This document shows positions 51,796 through 63,400 of a stretch of 64,000 bases of DNA, piece by piece. Source of the stretch: Anisakis pegreffii (Eukaryota > Nematoda > Chromadorea > Rhabditida > Anisakidae); NCBI GenBank assembly GCA_035041965.1, contig JAPYMA010003068.1, positions 98,374-162,373 on the forward strand, in the 5' to 3' direction. Both the position numbers and the translations under genes were made by a program. Position 1 is the first letter of the stretch. Every line of letters begins with the position of its first letter. The notes under the pieces were generated by a model. It had not been told where the DNA came from. It worked only from the letters and a program-made list of their open reading frames with translations, and did not search any database.

Positions 51796-52270
51796 ATGTG
51801 GACGGACTTTTGAATACTTCGCTCCTGGAGCGAAAATAGCGTTCTTTTCGATAATCTGTATTATTCGTACGGGTGTAGCAATGCTCACTGATGTATTTTG
51901 TTACGGTACTAATTAAAGCGCGATTGGGGACCTGAAGAGACGAAAGTTGTGTTCGCAAATGAGTGGACCAGAATTTTATTGAATTGAATGTTTGATCCGA
52001 TCTGGCGAATCTTGGTCCAGCACATCTGATCCAGTTTCCGTGTTCTCCAGTTTTACTCTGTACTCTCACTGTTTCTCGTTTTTCGTGTTCCATATACTTT
52101 CCGAAAATAGTTCTATTGCATGTTCATCTGTCTGTTCTTATTCATTCTCTATTGACAGTCTGACCTGTGAATATTTTCTGATTTTAGGCTCGTACAGAAC
52201 ACTCAGAAAGACGACGTGAGGGTGATGGCTTCAGCCGGAAAAACAACAGCATCGTTGTCGCCTTTTTAAA
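51796..52270. other. No recognisable gene
   Basis: Sequence between two GC-rich repeats, with only overlapping chance frames. It could include 5' sequence of the transposase relic at 52271. Confidence 0.35.
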
Positions 52271-52480
52271 ATGCAAACTGTAGATGATTCAGCAAAACAC
52301 ATTTGTGACACATGCAGCGTAAAACTGTATTTCGAAAAAGCATCCACGAAAGGAATGCTCGACCATCTCAGAATGAGACATCCAGAGACGCAGGAAGGAG
52401 TATCAGAAAGAAGATGCGAATCACTGAATCACTCGTCGACGCAGTCATTTTTCGAAGACCCTCCGCCTGGCAGTTTTGCT
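52271..52480 (+). pseudogene. BED-type zinc-finger fragment, hAT transposase relic
   Basis: The frame from the ATG at 52271 reads AKHICDTCSVKLYF, then a spacer, then MLDHLRMRHPE: a CxxC pair followed about 20 residues later by HxxxxH, as in BED zinc fingers found at the N-terminus of hAT transposases. The frame then runs into GC-rich repeat sequence (proline-rich, artificial) and ends at 52642. No DDE catalytic domain or dimerisation region follows. It is best read as a truncated transposase; a domesticated BED gene is less likely given the abrupt end. Confidence 0.6.
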
Positions 52481-52645
52481 CCCAGACCGTTTTGTCCGGT
52501 CTCCCCTCGGACGAATACATCTTCACAGGAACCGCTCACCCGGCCAGTTTGCTCTCCGGCCTTTCTGTCGGGCCCAATTTGTTCCCCTACGAGCCCTCTC
52601 CTCTGGCCGAAAAGTTGCTCCTCGGCGATCACTACTCGTTAAACG
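52481..52645. repeat. GC-rich repeat fragment
   Basis: Series of TTTGCTCCC/TTTGCTCTCCGGCC/TTTGTTCCCC words, e.g. CCGGCCAGTTTGCTCTCCGG, related to 51568-51795. It interrupts or follows the BED finger frame. Confidence 0.5.
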
Positions 52646-53134
52646 CAATATTTTTGTCGCAAACGTCTTCGCAAATACAGCGAGGCTCTATATGTTTTCA
52701 CTACGTTGAAAAAAGTATTTTCAACTGTAAAGGTTGCATCCAAACTACAATTTTAGTTTCAAATAGCGCATACCGATATCTGCATACCCCCATACCGTCA
52801 GGCTCATAACATTTTCTTCACAAATCATACTTCGTGTACTCGAAATAATTAATTTTTATATCAAAATGGGAATGTGACATGGAAAAACTTCAAGTGCAGA
52901 ATGCTTGAATGAAATTAAAATTTTATTGAAATAAGAATATAATATCACATTTACAAAGAGGTTAAATAAAATCAACGAACAAACAGTTTACGGAGAAGTT
53001 ACAAATGAGTGTTAGAAACTAATCGACAACTAAATGAAACGATCCCAATGAACAGAAACACGCAGAACAAGAAAGGTATAGTATTGATTGTAGATATGAA
53101 TACCAATGAATACGCATTATTTATGCAAAACACT

Positions 53135-55289
53135 TCAATCATCATACCAGTCGTCTACACGTTTGTTTTTACGAACTTCATGAACGAATTCAACGATGTT
53201 CTTGTGGGGTGGTATGAAGAATGGACGCGGGTTGTTGACTTTTACCAGTTTATTATCATCCTTATCAACACCACCTTCATCCTCTTTCTTCATACCTACA
53301 ATTGGTAATGTGTGGTATGTCTACATTCGTCTAGTAACATTCTGTGAGAACTCACTGGTGGATTGAAGTGATAAATACTGCGATATTCCGTGGACCAACA
53401 GACGATACCATGCAGAGGTGATCACATCCGAAAACCAGTTCGTTCGTTCGGATGACGGTTCCTCGAAATGAGCTCGTAATTGCTCTTCGATTGATTTTAT
53501 AAATGACTGCAACTTGATTTGATTACAAATATCATTATTTACATTTTGTCATCATATCTTATCAGTCCATAACAGAACAATAACAACAATGAGAATAAGA
53601 ACCCATGGTAATCGTTTCTGCAAGAAAATCGTTTGAAAGCGTGTCTCCATTCGCAAGAAGCATTCGGTTGCTGAATATACCGGCCGATCTGAAAATGCCG
53701 TTCACTTTTAACGTGACTCGTGTAGCCGATTATGATGATTCGTTAAAGATGAAAAACTCGTAATTGCCAATAATAATAATACGTCGTTTCGATGGGCCGT
53801 CTTGTTGGTGAATTGAGCCGCCACCGAAACTCTTCAGTCTCACTCGATTCTGAGCATTTCTTGAAGTGCCCAAACGATGTCCTTGAATAGCATTCAAACC
53901 GCTCTTGTTATCGTTAACAGTCTCATCATTATTGGCAATATTCCGATCACGAAATCTGCCTCTTTCTAAGAATGAACGTTGCTCTTCTTCATCTTTTTCA
54001 ACGAATTCATTCCATGCCTGAAATCAACTGATTTATTTAATCAGCATTTACAAGTCATCACGAGTTTATGCCCCTCTGTTATCACCATTATCACATTCTG
54101 CTCTGCTTAGCATCCTTTCCGCGCAACAAACGATAACGACGCTATGGATCATCCAGCTACAAGAATGTCTAACTTCGATTACTGATTTGGCGAGCATAAA
54201 GGTGTAGGGCTACTCTTCCATATTATTCAATGGTTTTGGGGAGATGGAACCAAAATGAGCCCGAGAATGCACTCCACTCAATCAACTGTATACGCAACCA
54301 ATGATCGCTCAAGGTATCCGTTTGAAGCAACCACAATATTGAACCAGTGATATTTTGGGATTAATAACGAACAACGATTTGAATGAATGTAACCGAATAG
54401 ATCCACAGCGATCGGTCTATTAAACATTCCATAACCGTTTCGTTCTCCTCTTTAGAGCCATTCACTAATAACTGCGTATAAATATATACACATAATGAAT
54501 GCAACCAGTCGTTTCGTATTGAATATCTGATGAACGAAATCCAGCGTAAAATAACTAACTCTCATGTTTTGTTGTTCCATGAAAAGCTTCGTGAAATTCG
54601 TTATTGTTGATGGCAATATATCTGAATAGTCCTCACAAATATCATCTGGATCCACTAGTGCATAAATTAGTCTTGCTGAAATTATTATTATTATTGTACT
54701 TGACTTGTAATAAAATAACACAAACAACTCAATCAATCAGTCAATTACTATTCAGAACCATTTTCAAGTCGTCTCAATTTGCGTGCACCCATCGATTTTC
54801 GTTTACTTTTAATTTGCATATTCGGATAATCCAATTCAAGAAAACGTCCAAATCTTCTTTGAGATCGATCATCCTTTAAACAGTAATTTGTGATGGTTAT
54901 CTTTATTAAACCGTTACTGTAAATATTACATTATACAATTTGAACTGAACACTGCATATATGAATACGCATGTATATAAATGAGAAGGGTACGGAAATAT
55001 GAATTTGATGAAAAGTAAATAAATGACAACTTTATGACGTCTTCTGCGATGTGTTGTGGTTGTTGGAACAGGATTATGTTCGTCATTAGAATCACTGTCA
55101 ACAACTGCTGTATCATCATTCGTTTCTACTTCGTCGTCGAATATGTAACTGAATATGCATCATTATCAAATTATATTGCATGAAAATTATGCGCAGTAAT
55201 AACTGTAACGAAACGTACTCTTCATATGTAATATGTTGCTCATTATCAGCTCTCACGGGTCTCGGATCAGTAACTCTCAACACACCCAT
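53135..55289 (-). CDS. R3HDM4-like protein (R3H domain-containing protein 4)
   Basis: Exons on the minus strand: 55219-55289, 55031-55148, 54759-54873, 54560-54675, 53783-54017, 53603-53688, 53356-53506 and 53135-53295; phases agree, 350 aa. Landmarks as I recall them from human R3HDM4 (C19orf22): a basic KSMGARKLRRLENARLIYAL (human KSLQRLENTQYLLTLL), AWNEFVEKDEEEQRSFLE (human VWNDFMNRSGEEQERVL), PVYSATECFLRMETRFQTI (human AYTPRECFQRISRRL), then the C-terminal R3H region WYRLLVHGISQYLSLQS, containing Arg-x3-His (RLLVH). R3H domains bind single-stranded nucleic acid; the cellular role of this family is not known to me. The N-terminus is acidic with an RRRRHK cluster; no signal peptide or membrane span. 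Intron 54018-54559 holds repeat R1 copy f. It is the last recognised gene, 5.1 kb from the telomere array. Confidence 0.82.
54035..54345 (-). repeat. Dispersed repeat R1, copy f (R3HDM4-like intron)
   Basis: In the same orientation as the host gene. Reverse-complemented it contains GGGCTCATTTTGGTTCCATC, GTTGCGCGGAAAGGATGCTA and GGGGCATAAACTCGTGATGA. With copy e it shows the fuller ~300-bp form of R1. Confidence 0.75.
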
Positions 55290-56716
55290 AATTTAATCGT
55301 TTCTACTGATCTGTAAGTTGTTTACGTACCCTGAAATATTGCTCATAACCTGATGTCAGTGCAAACAGTAAGAACTGCTCGACTCGACTGGAACTGGCAA
55401 TTGAATCAGCGCATTACTTACAGACCAAATCATAATCGAATCAACTCAACACCTGGATCACTCAATTAATATCCAAATATCTACATATCCACCTGATTAA
55501 AAAAATGCAACCAAGAATCATCAGCATTCACTTGAGGTGTGCCTTCAATCCATTAAATATGCCATTATCATACCCCTGTGTTCCGTTTCGATGTTGCATC
55601 ATTTAAACGCACAAGATTGCACAATATTACGTTACGGTTTGCTACATTACACATTGTGTTGGCAGTGCATGAATGTTCATTCAAATGTAGTAATACTACT
55701 GTGCTGCTAATAAACAAATGCAAATAAGCAATGAATCGAGAAATTTACCTTACTGAAAGTGTACTTTCTGATGAATTATAATGAACGAATATGTTCGGAA
55801 AAGAATGAGTAGAAGATGTGTTTGATGTCCGAAGGAAGCTATCATTCGACAACAATGCATTATCACAACCACCGAAACAACTTCTGACGTATTTTCGAAC
55901 AGACGGAATATTCAGATCAACAGCCTATTGCATCTTTTGTGTATGTTTCAGGAAGTGATGCGGGGTTTTGTTCAGCCATGTTTATATGCATTATAACAAG
56001 AGGTAGTCAATGAGTACGGGTTAAAGTCTGATATCTTCTTGGTGGCATATTCATTCACTGTGTTTCGTGTATTGATTCAATCAGTGACGTTCAATCAATA
56101 TTGATTTAATCACGTACACTTATGATCACTGCGAATTTTTGAGTCGTTTAGAATGGAGCCGATTCGAAAATTCACTTCTTGGTACTTGTGAGGTTTAGGG
56201 GCGATGTGGTGCAAAGAAACACTCGCACAACGATGCGATAGCGTGGAGCAGATGAGGATGTGCACCGAGGAATGACTCGGGTGTTCAGTTTATGTGCTGC
56301 ATTATGCGTGTTCTACTCGGTGCGCCAATTTAACACGAGAAAGAGACGAATTAGCGGTGTCATGCGTGCACGTAAATGCCTTATCATCGCTATTATACAC
56401 TCTCGTAGAGACGGTTTTCACGGAACTGATGGTGATATGTGATGAACACTTGAACTGATCCTTCGATCTCTCTTAAATCTTTTCCGAAATAAAACGAAAA
56501 ATTACGAAACGAGTTCCAGAAGTTATTGACAATGATAAAAGCTGGGCACTAAGGAAAATAGTGCCACAACTCGAACCCGATTTCCTCGGAAACTCGAGAA
56601 CCAGTATAACTTCCTGCCGGAAATCATTAAGCCTTCCGAGCTCGAAAGGAAAATGAGATTTGGCTTGCGGCATGAACAGTATGCAGACACTTCGCCAAAA
56701 CTGAACGGATCGACGC
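55290..56716. other. Upstream region of the R3HDM4-like gene
   Basis: AT-rich; no gene is seen. Short frames at 56260-56442 and 56473-56747 have no motif. The first few hundred bases should hold the minus-strand promoter of the R3HDM4-like gene. Confidence 0.4.
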
Positions 56717-58243
56717 TAGGGTTTGCAAAATCCCGACATTTTTTCAATCTCGGGATCGAGATTTAATCCAGGGATCGATTTTTGATCCCGGAATAATCCT
56801 GGGATCGAACAACTTTTGTAATAACGATGCGAGACATGTTCAAACACATTTTTCGAACCAATATGTTCATTATTAATCAGAAAGGAGGTTGATTCAACAA
56901 GTTGTTGAACAAATTCGAGAAACCAAATTATTCAAATTAATATTTCATGCTAGTGGTCATGTCGCAAAGGCATACTGCATTGTCTATGCTCAGGCATCTT
57001 GTCATCTCGCGTCTAACATCTGTCATCGTAAGCTAATAACAGTACACTTGCATGTGAATATGAAATTCTTTATTCTCAAACGCTTATTTGCAATGCTTAA
57101 AGTCCATTTTCTCTCAGTATTAACGTCAGGTGAATTCTGCCATTTCGGAAATTTCGATTTTTACGAAAGAAATGCATCGCATGAATTATATCATTTGAAT
57201 TTTGAAAAATTAAAAGTTCAGTTTATCTATAAAGTGAATAAAAGTCCGCAATAGATTTTCATCGAACCATCGAGCACTTACCTGGATTACCTGGATTGGC
57301 CAGGCTATCAAACGTTTGTAACGCTGCTGGCCACAATGCTCGCATTTCCGTTCGCACTGTTTTAGCCTTTATTGACGCCACCCCGCTGGCTAGACGAGCA
57401 GGCCACCCGATTACAACCAAATGATTAATTAGTTGCCGTGAATACTTTGCATAATAACCAAATACCAGTCCAATAAATAATCATAACTCTAATAAAATAA
57501 ATGTTCCGCTGATCGCTCAAAGCGATCTACAAAACAACCACTCGATGACCAAGTAACAAGTAAAAAGATCCGAGCACTTACATGTTTGATAATTTCGATC
57601 AGAAATCATGGAAATGCACTTGATAATTAAGCTTAGGATCTTCTTGAATAGAACAGTTTTGCTCACTTCGACAGTGAATTCTCACTATGAGTGAACCCAG
57701 TGAGAATTATGTACATTTCGATCGGATGAAAATGTTTCCAAATAGCGAAGTAAAGAGATTTGCAGTCTTTAGAACATGCAGTTGAATTAACAGATGAAAT
57801 ATTGAAGCCGAAAAAATCGCGTAGGAGGAAACGACTCAAAATTTCGTTGGTTGCTCTTGATTCTTTTTAGAAAACGTGATTTTTTCTGTTATTCTACAAA
57901 GAAATGCATTCAGTAGAGCGTGATATAAGCCATTGGAGTGCAGAATAATCAGTTGAATATTCAAGAAATGTTACGTAAAAGTTCATCGAGCTGTCGTTGA
58001 TCATGTCATTCGTCCAACTTGCGTCTATTTCCTTAGCTATTCATCAATGATAGAGGGCAAACAGCAAAGATGACTGCATATGAATGAGAAGGGAATGATT
58101 AAGGTTTGCTTCAAGATGGGCATGCTATCATAATTCACACAAATTGACCTGTTTTATCAAATCCAGAGATCCTGGGATCTTTCAAAACTTAAATCCCAGG
58201 ATCGGGATCAGAGCTGAAATCCCGGGATCCCGTGCAAACCCTA
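56717..58243. mobile_element. Non-autonomous TIR element with a nested SINE-like insertion
   Basis: Left end TAGGGTTTGCAAAATCCCGA, right end GGATCCCGTGCAAACCCTA. Both ends continue with palindromic GGGATC/GATCCC words (CTCGGGATCGAGAT, CCTGGGATC; AATCCCAGGATCGGGATC). TA is present at both outer edges. The element is about 1.5 kb; removing the 289-bp insertion leaves ~1.24 kb. A 121-codon open frame (56889-57254) shows no transposase motif. The TIR style is shared with 24634-25352 and 51568-51795. hAT-like by appearance; superfamily not proven. Confidence 0.65.
57282..57570 (+). mobile_element. SINE-like 289-bp insertion with exact 11-bp target-site duplication
   Basis: CGAGCACTTAC occurs at 57271-57281 and again at 57571-57581, directly flanking the repeat. 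Its body matches 34850-35130. An 11-bp exact duplication fits LINE-mediated insertion. On the minus strand TAGCCAGCGG resembles a Pol III A box, but I see no matching B box, so a tRNA origin is only a suggestion. Confidence 0.75.
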
Positions 58244-60400
58244 ATTGACACTCGGCTAAGAAATGTGAGTTTCTTACCTAAATAACGTGAATCAATTAGA
58301 GCAAATCATATAATCACTTCCTGGCCGGGTCCAAAATAATAAAAAGTGAGATGCAGAGTGGAAAAGCAATCAAGATATACTCGATTTTTTAAAATTTGGC
58401 TTGAACTACAAAAGTTGAATAAATGAATGAAATTGTCACTCATTCGACCGGAATAACTCGTGAACGAGATTAAAACAAAAACTCTCGATCAGCGGTTTGT
58501 AAAGATTTAATGAAATTTGACCGGAAAGATCAAGTTACATGAATCGTAGTAATTTGCGTGACCGCTGGTGTCCAGTATGTTCAGTAAGTATATGCTGGAG
58601 TAACTGGAATTCTTTCCTACTCGCGAGAAGTGATTCGCGGATAGAATGTTAGGTTTAAGCCGGTTATAAGTGAATTCCAGCAAAATACGGTATCAACAAA
58701 AAATGTGATGTCACTGAATCGATTCTGGTGAAATAATCGAAATTCCTACTGATCCGGGAGTAAGAAGTACACAAAATTCTAGGTCAGATTGGCCAGGCGG
58801 AAATTGAAAGTGAAATGAAAACGAGTGAATAAATGAATGAAAGTGAAATGTAGCATAAGGTAAATCACAATTACCATCAAAATGCAATGTAAATCAACAT
58901 ACAAATATCAACTGACTTCAACGTAAATCATTGTTAGAATTAGTGGTCACTTCGTCACTGGATTACTGCCTCGATTGATTTTTTCAATGAAAGAGTGGCA
59001 GCGTCAGGTGGTATAATGAATTGACAGGTGTTCTAAATGTTGTTACGAGTGAGAATGTAAGCCACAAATATAAAAATATACCGACACGGTTTTGCATTAA
59101 ACATTCATTGTTCGGTTACGGAGGCTTTCTTGCTCTCGAGATGAATGGACTTACCGTTTTCCTCTCGGCCATCTCCGGAACGTACCTTTGCCGTTGCAAG
59201 CACGGCTTGTAGGACAATTTATGTTGCCTTGAAAGAGTAGTAAATGAGTGAATAATAATTTTCGAATACAGTCAAAACTGAGCCTTCTTCATTTTTGATT
59301 CTGTTTTTCAGTTGCTCTAATAGTGATATCGAAATTCATCAAGGCTTACTTGTCAAAGGAATTGTCGAACTCACACCATCTGAGAGTCTCTGAACAATAA
59401 AATAACGAGACTATGCGAAGTTAAAATGTTCGCTTTTCTTAAAGAATGAACAAAATTAAGTGCTTAATTTGAATTTGGAACCGAAATGGAAATAAAACCG
59501 TCATCAGCTAATTCAGGTAATGAAAACGAATTAGACGTGCTGATGAATGTTTGCAACTGAACCATATCGGTCGTAATCTTGACCTTTACGTTCTCCATTG
59601 AATTGTTTCAGTGTGAAACGAGAATCCAGATTCGGAGCCAGAGCCGAAGCTCACTTAACTCAACGTGAGATTCACGAAAACGAAGTGTTTCACTCAAAAA
59701 TGCCATAAACACTGTACACAAAAACGAAGTATGAGGTTGATGTTACGGTCAACTGCGTAAGCCAGAAGTACAATACGTTCCTTCATAACATTCTTCGCCG
59801 ATCAGCGCTAACAACGTACTCTTTTAGTTTGCATTATGGAACGATTGTAATTTGCAAAAAATTTATTTGATTATTTGACATCGTTTGAAACTTGCAAATT
59901 TCAGTTGTTCTGAAAAATTTTGTAAAGTCGACGAAATTTTTCGCATCATTATATAGTTTTTATTTGATCGAGGTTGGTTCTTTTGCTTATCCATTGGCAA
60001 ATAAGACAAACGTTGGTTGGGTGATACTAGGCGAGATGATGAACAACTGTAAATTTTGATGGTTAGATTTGTAATGGTTTGGTGAAGGTGAGCACTTGCT
60101 TACACCATGCTTGCCTAATTGCTCTTGTTCAACTACGCTCATGTGTCCCACTGTGGCCATCCAGAATTTTCAATCCTGTACGTCTTCGTCGTTCAAAACT
60201 GCACCATCTAACGGGAAGCGAAAGAGTGTCAACAATTCAAAAGTTTCGTTAGGTTCAATCTGAAGTTCAACCTGAGGCCAACATTCAATTTCAGGCCTAT
60301 GCTTGATCTCAGCCTCTCGTTCACGTTACGCTTGAACTCCAGAGTTTTATCCATTTTGCAATATTTGGCATTGTTCAAGCCAGCTGTAGGCTTGACAGGC
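58244..60400. other. Subtelomeric sequence without recognised genes
   Basis: AT-rich unique-looking sequence up to the telomere array. Short frames (e.g. 59021-59212) are unsupported. Near 60280-60400 words such as AGGCCTATGCTTG and GTAGGCTTGACAGGC approach the telomere motif just before the perfect array begins. No subtelomeric tandem satellite is seen. Confidence 0.5.
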
Positions 60401-63400
60401 TTAGGCTTAGGCTTAGGCTTAGGCTTAGGCTTAGGCTTAGGCTTAGGCTTAGGCTTAGGCTTAGGCTTAGGCTTAGGCTTAGGCTTAGGCTTAGGCTTAG
60501 GCTTAGGCTTAGGCTTAGGCTTAGGCTTAGGCTTAGGCTTAGGCTTAGGCTTAGGCTTAGGCTTAGGCTTAGGCTTAGGCTTAGGCTTAGGCTTAGGCTT
60601 AGGCTTAGGCTTAGGCTTAGGCTTAGGCTTAGGCTTAGGCTTAGGCTTAGGCTTAGGCTTAGGCTTAGGCTTAGGCTTAGGCTTAGGCTTAGGCTTAGGC
60701 TTAGGCTTAGGCTTAGGCTTAGGCTTAGGCTTAGGCTTAGGCTTAGGCTTAGGCTTAGGCTTAGGCTTAGGCTTAGGCTTAGGCTTAGGCTTAGGCTTAG
60801 GCTTAGGCTTAGGCTTAGGCTTAGGCTTAGGCTTAGGCTTAGGCTTAGGCTTAGGCTTAGGCTTAGGCTTAGGCTTAGGCTTAGGCTTAGGCTTAGGCTT
60901 AGGCTTAGGCTTAGGCTTAGGCTTAGGCTTAGGCTTAGGCTTAGGCTTAGGCTTAGGCTTAGGCTTAGGCTTAGGCTTAGGCTTAGGCTTAGGCTTAGGC
61001 TTAGGCTTAGGCTTAGGCTTAGGCTTAGGCTTAGGCTTAGGCTTAGGCTTAGGCTTAGGCTTAGGCTTAGGCTTAGGCTTAGGCTTAGGCTTAGGCTTAG
61101 GCTTAGGCTTAGGCTTAGGCTTAGGCTTAGGCTTAGGCTTAGGCTTAGGCTTAGGCTTAGGCTTAGGCTTAGGCTTAGGCTTAGGCTTAGGCTTAGGCTT
61201 AGGCTTAGGCTTAGGCTTAGGCTTAGGCTTAGGCTTAGGCTTAGGCTTAGGCTTAGGCTTAGGCTTAGGGCTTAGGCTTAGGCTTAGGCTTAGGCTTAGG
61301 CTTAGGCTTAGGCTTAGGCTTAGGCTTAGGCTTAGGCTTAGGCTTAGGCTTAGGCTTAGGCTTAGGCTTAGGCTTAGGCTTAGGCTTAGGCTTAGGCTTA
61401 GGCTTAGGCTTAGGCTTAGGCTTAGGCTTAGGCTTAGGCTTAGGCTTAGGCTTAGGCTTAGGCTTAGGCTTAGGCTTAGGCTTAGGCTTAGGCTTAGGCT
61501 TAGGCTTAGGCTTAGGCTTAGGCTTAGGCTTAGGCTTAGGCTTAGGCTTAGGCTTAGGCTTAGGCTTAGGCTTAGGCTTAGGCTTAGGCTTAGGCTTAGG
61601 CTTAGGCTTAGGCTTAGGCTTAGGCTTAGGCTTAGGCTTAGGCTTAGGCTTAGGCTTAGGCTTAGGCTTAGGCTTAGGCTTAGGCTTAGGCTTAGGCTTA
61701 GGCTTAGGCTTAGGCTTAGGCTTAGGCTTAGGCTTAGGCTTAGGCTTAGGCTTAGGCTTAGGCTTAGGCTTAGGCTTAGGCTTAGGCTTAGGCTTAGGCT
61801 TAGGCTTAGGCTTAGGCTTAGGCTTAGGCTTAGGCTTAGGCTTAGGCTTAGGCTTAGGCTTAGGCTTAGGCTTAGGCTTAGGCTTAGGCTTAGGCTTAGG
61901 CTTAGGCTTAGGCTTAGGCTTAGGCTTAGGCTTAGGCTTAGGCTTAGGCTTAGGCTTAGGCTTAGGCTTAGGCTTAGGCTTAGGCTTAGGCTTAGGCTTA
62001 GGCTTAGGCTTAGGCTTAGGCTTAGGCTTAGGCTTAGGCTTAGGCTTAGGCTTAGGCTTAGGCTTAGGCTTAGGCTTAGGCTTAGGCTTAGGCTTAGGCT
62101 TAGGCTTAGGCTTAGGCTTAGGCTTAGGCTTAGGCTTAGGCTTAGGCTTAGGCTTAGGCTTAGGCTTAGGCTTAGGCTTAGGCTTAGGCTTAGGCTTAGG
62201 CTTAGGCTTAGGCTTAGGCTTAGGCTTAGGCTTAGGCTTAGGCTTAGGCTTAGGCTTAGGCTTAGGCTTAGGCTTAGGCTTAGGCTTAGGCTTAGGCTTA
62301 GGCTTAGGCTTAGGCTTAGGCTTAGGCTTAGGCTTAGGCTTAGGCTTAGGCTTAGGCTTAGGCTTAGGCTTAGGCTTAGGCTTAGGCTTAGGCTTAGGCT
62401 TAGGCTTAGGCTTAGGCTTAGGCTTAGGCTTAGGCTTAGGCTTAGGCTTAGGCTTAGGCTTAGGCTTAGGCTTAGGCTTAGGCTTAGGCTTAGGCTTAGG
62501 CTTAGGCTTAGGCTTAGGCTTAGGCTTAGGCTTAGGCTTAGGCTTAGGCTTAGGCTTAGGCTTAGGCTTAGGCTTAGGCTTAGGCTTAGGCTTAGGCTTA
62601 GGCTTAGGCTTAGGCTTAGGCTTAGGCTTAGGCTTAGGCTTAGGCTTAGGCTTAGGCTTAGGCTTAGGCTTAGGCTTAGGCTTAGGCTTAGGCTTAGGCT
62701 TAGGCTTAGGCTTAGGCTTAGGCTTAGGCTTAGGCTTAGGCTTAGGCTTAGGCTTAGGCTTAGGCTTAGGCTTAGGCTTAGGCTTAGGCTTAGGCTTAGG
62801 CTTAGGCTTAGGCTTAGGCTTAGGCTTAGGCTTAGGCTTAGGCTTAGGCTTAGGCTTAGGCTTAGGCTTAGGCTTAGGCTTAGGCTTAGGCTTAGGCTTA
62901 GGCTTAGGCTTAGGCTTAGGCTTAGGCTTAGGCTTAGGCTTAGGCTTAGGCTTAGGCTTAGGCTTAGGCTTAGGCTTAGGCTTAGGCTTAGGCTTAGGCT
63001 TAGGCTTAGGCTTAGGCTTAGGCTTAGGCTTAGGCTTAGGCTTAGGCTTAGGCTTAGGCTTAGGCTTAGGCTTAGGCTTAGGCTTAGGCTTAGGCTTAGG
63101 CTTAGGCTTAGGCTTAGGCTTAGGCTTAGGCTTAGGCTTAGGCTTAGGCTTAGGCTTAGGCTTAGGCTTAGGCTTAGGCTTAGGCTTAGGCTTAGGCTTA
63201 GGCTTAGGCTTAGGCTTAGGCTTAGGCTTAGGCTTAGGCTTAGGCTTAGGCTTAGGCTTAGGCTTAGGCTTAGGCTTAGGCTTAGGCTTAGGCTTAGGCT
63301 TAGGCTTAGGCTTAGGCTTAGGCTTAGGCTTAGGCTTAGGCTTAGGCTTAGGCTTAGGCTTAGGCTTAGGCTTAGGCTTAGGCTTAGGCTTAGGCTTAGG

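Noticed and set aside
51561..52093. Overlapping open frames on both strands in the GC-rich repeats
   Set aside because: Higher GC lowers stop-codon frequency; the frames are made of the repeated TTCCCGAC words.
53553..53602. Hydrophobic stretch VLILIVVIVLLW read through after exon 6 of the R3HDM4-like gene, considered as a membrane span
   Set aside because: Comparison with human R3HDM4 places the splice donor right after Trp (GTTCTT at 53602), and splicing there keeps the frame; the hydrophobic stretch is intron.
56889..57254. 121-codon frame inside the TIR element as a transposase
   Set aside because: No catalytic or zinc-finger motif; probably chance.
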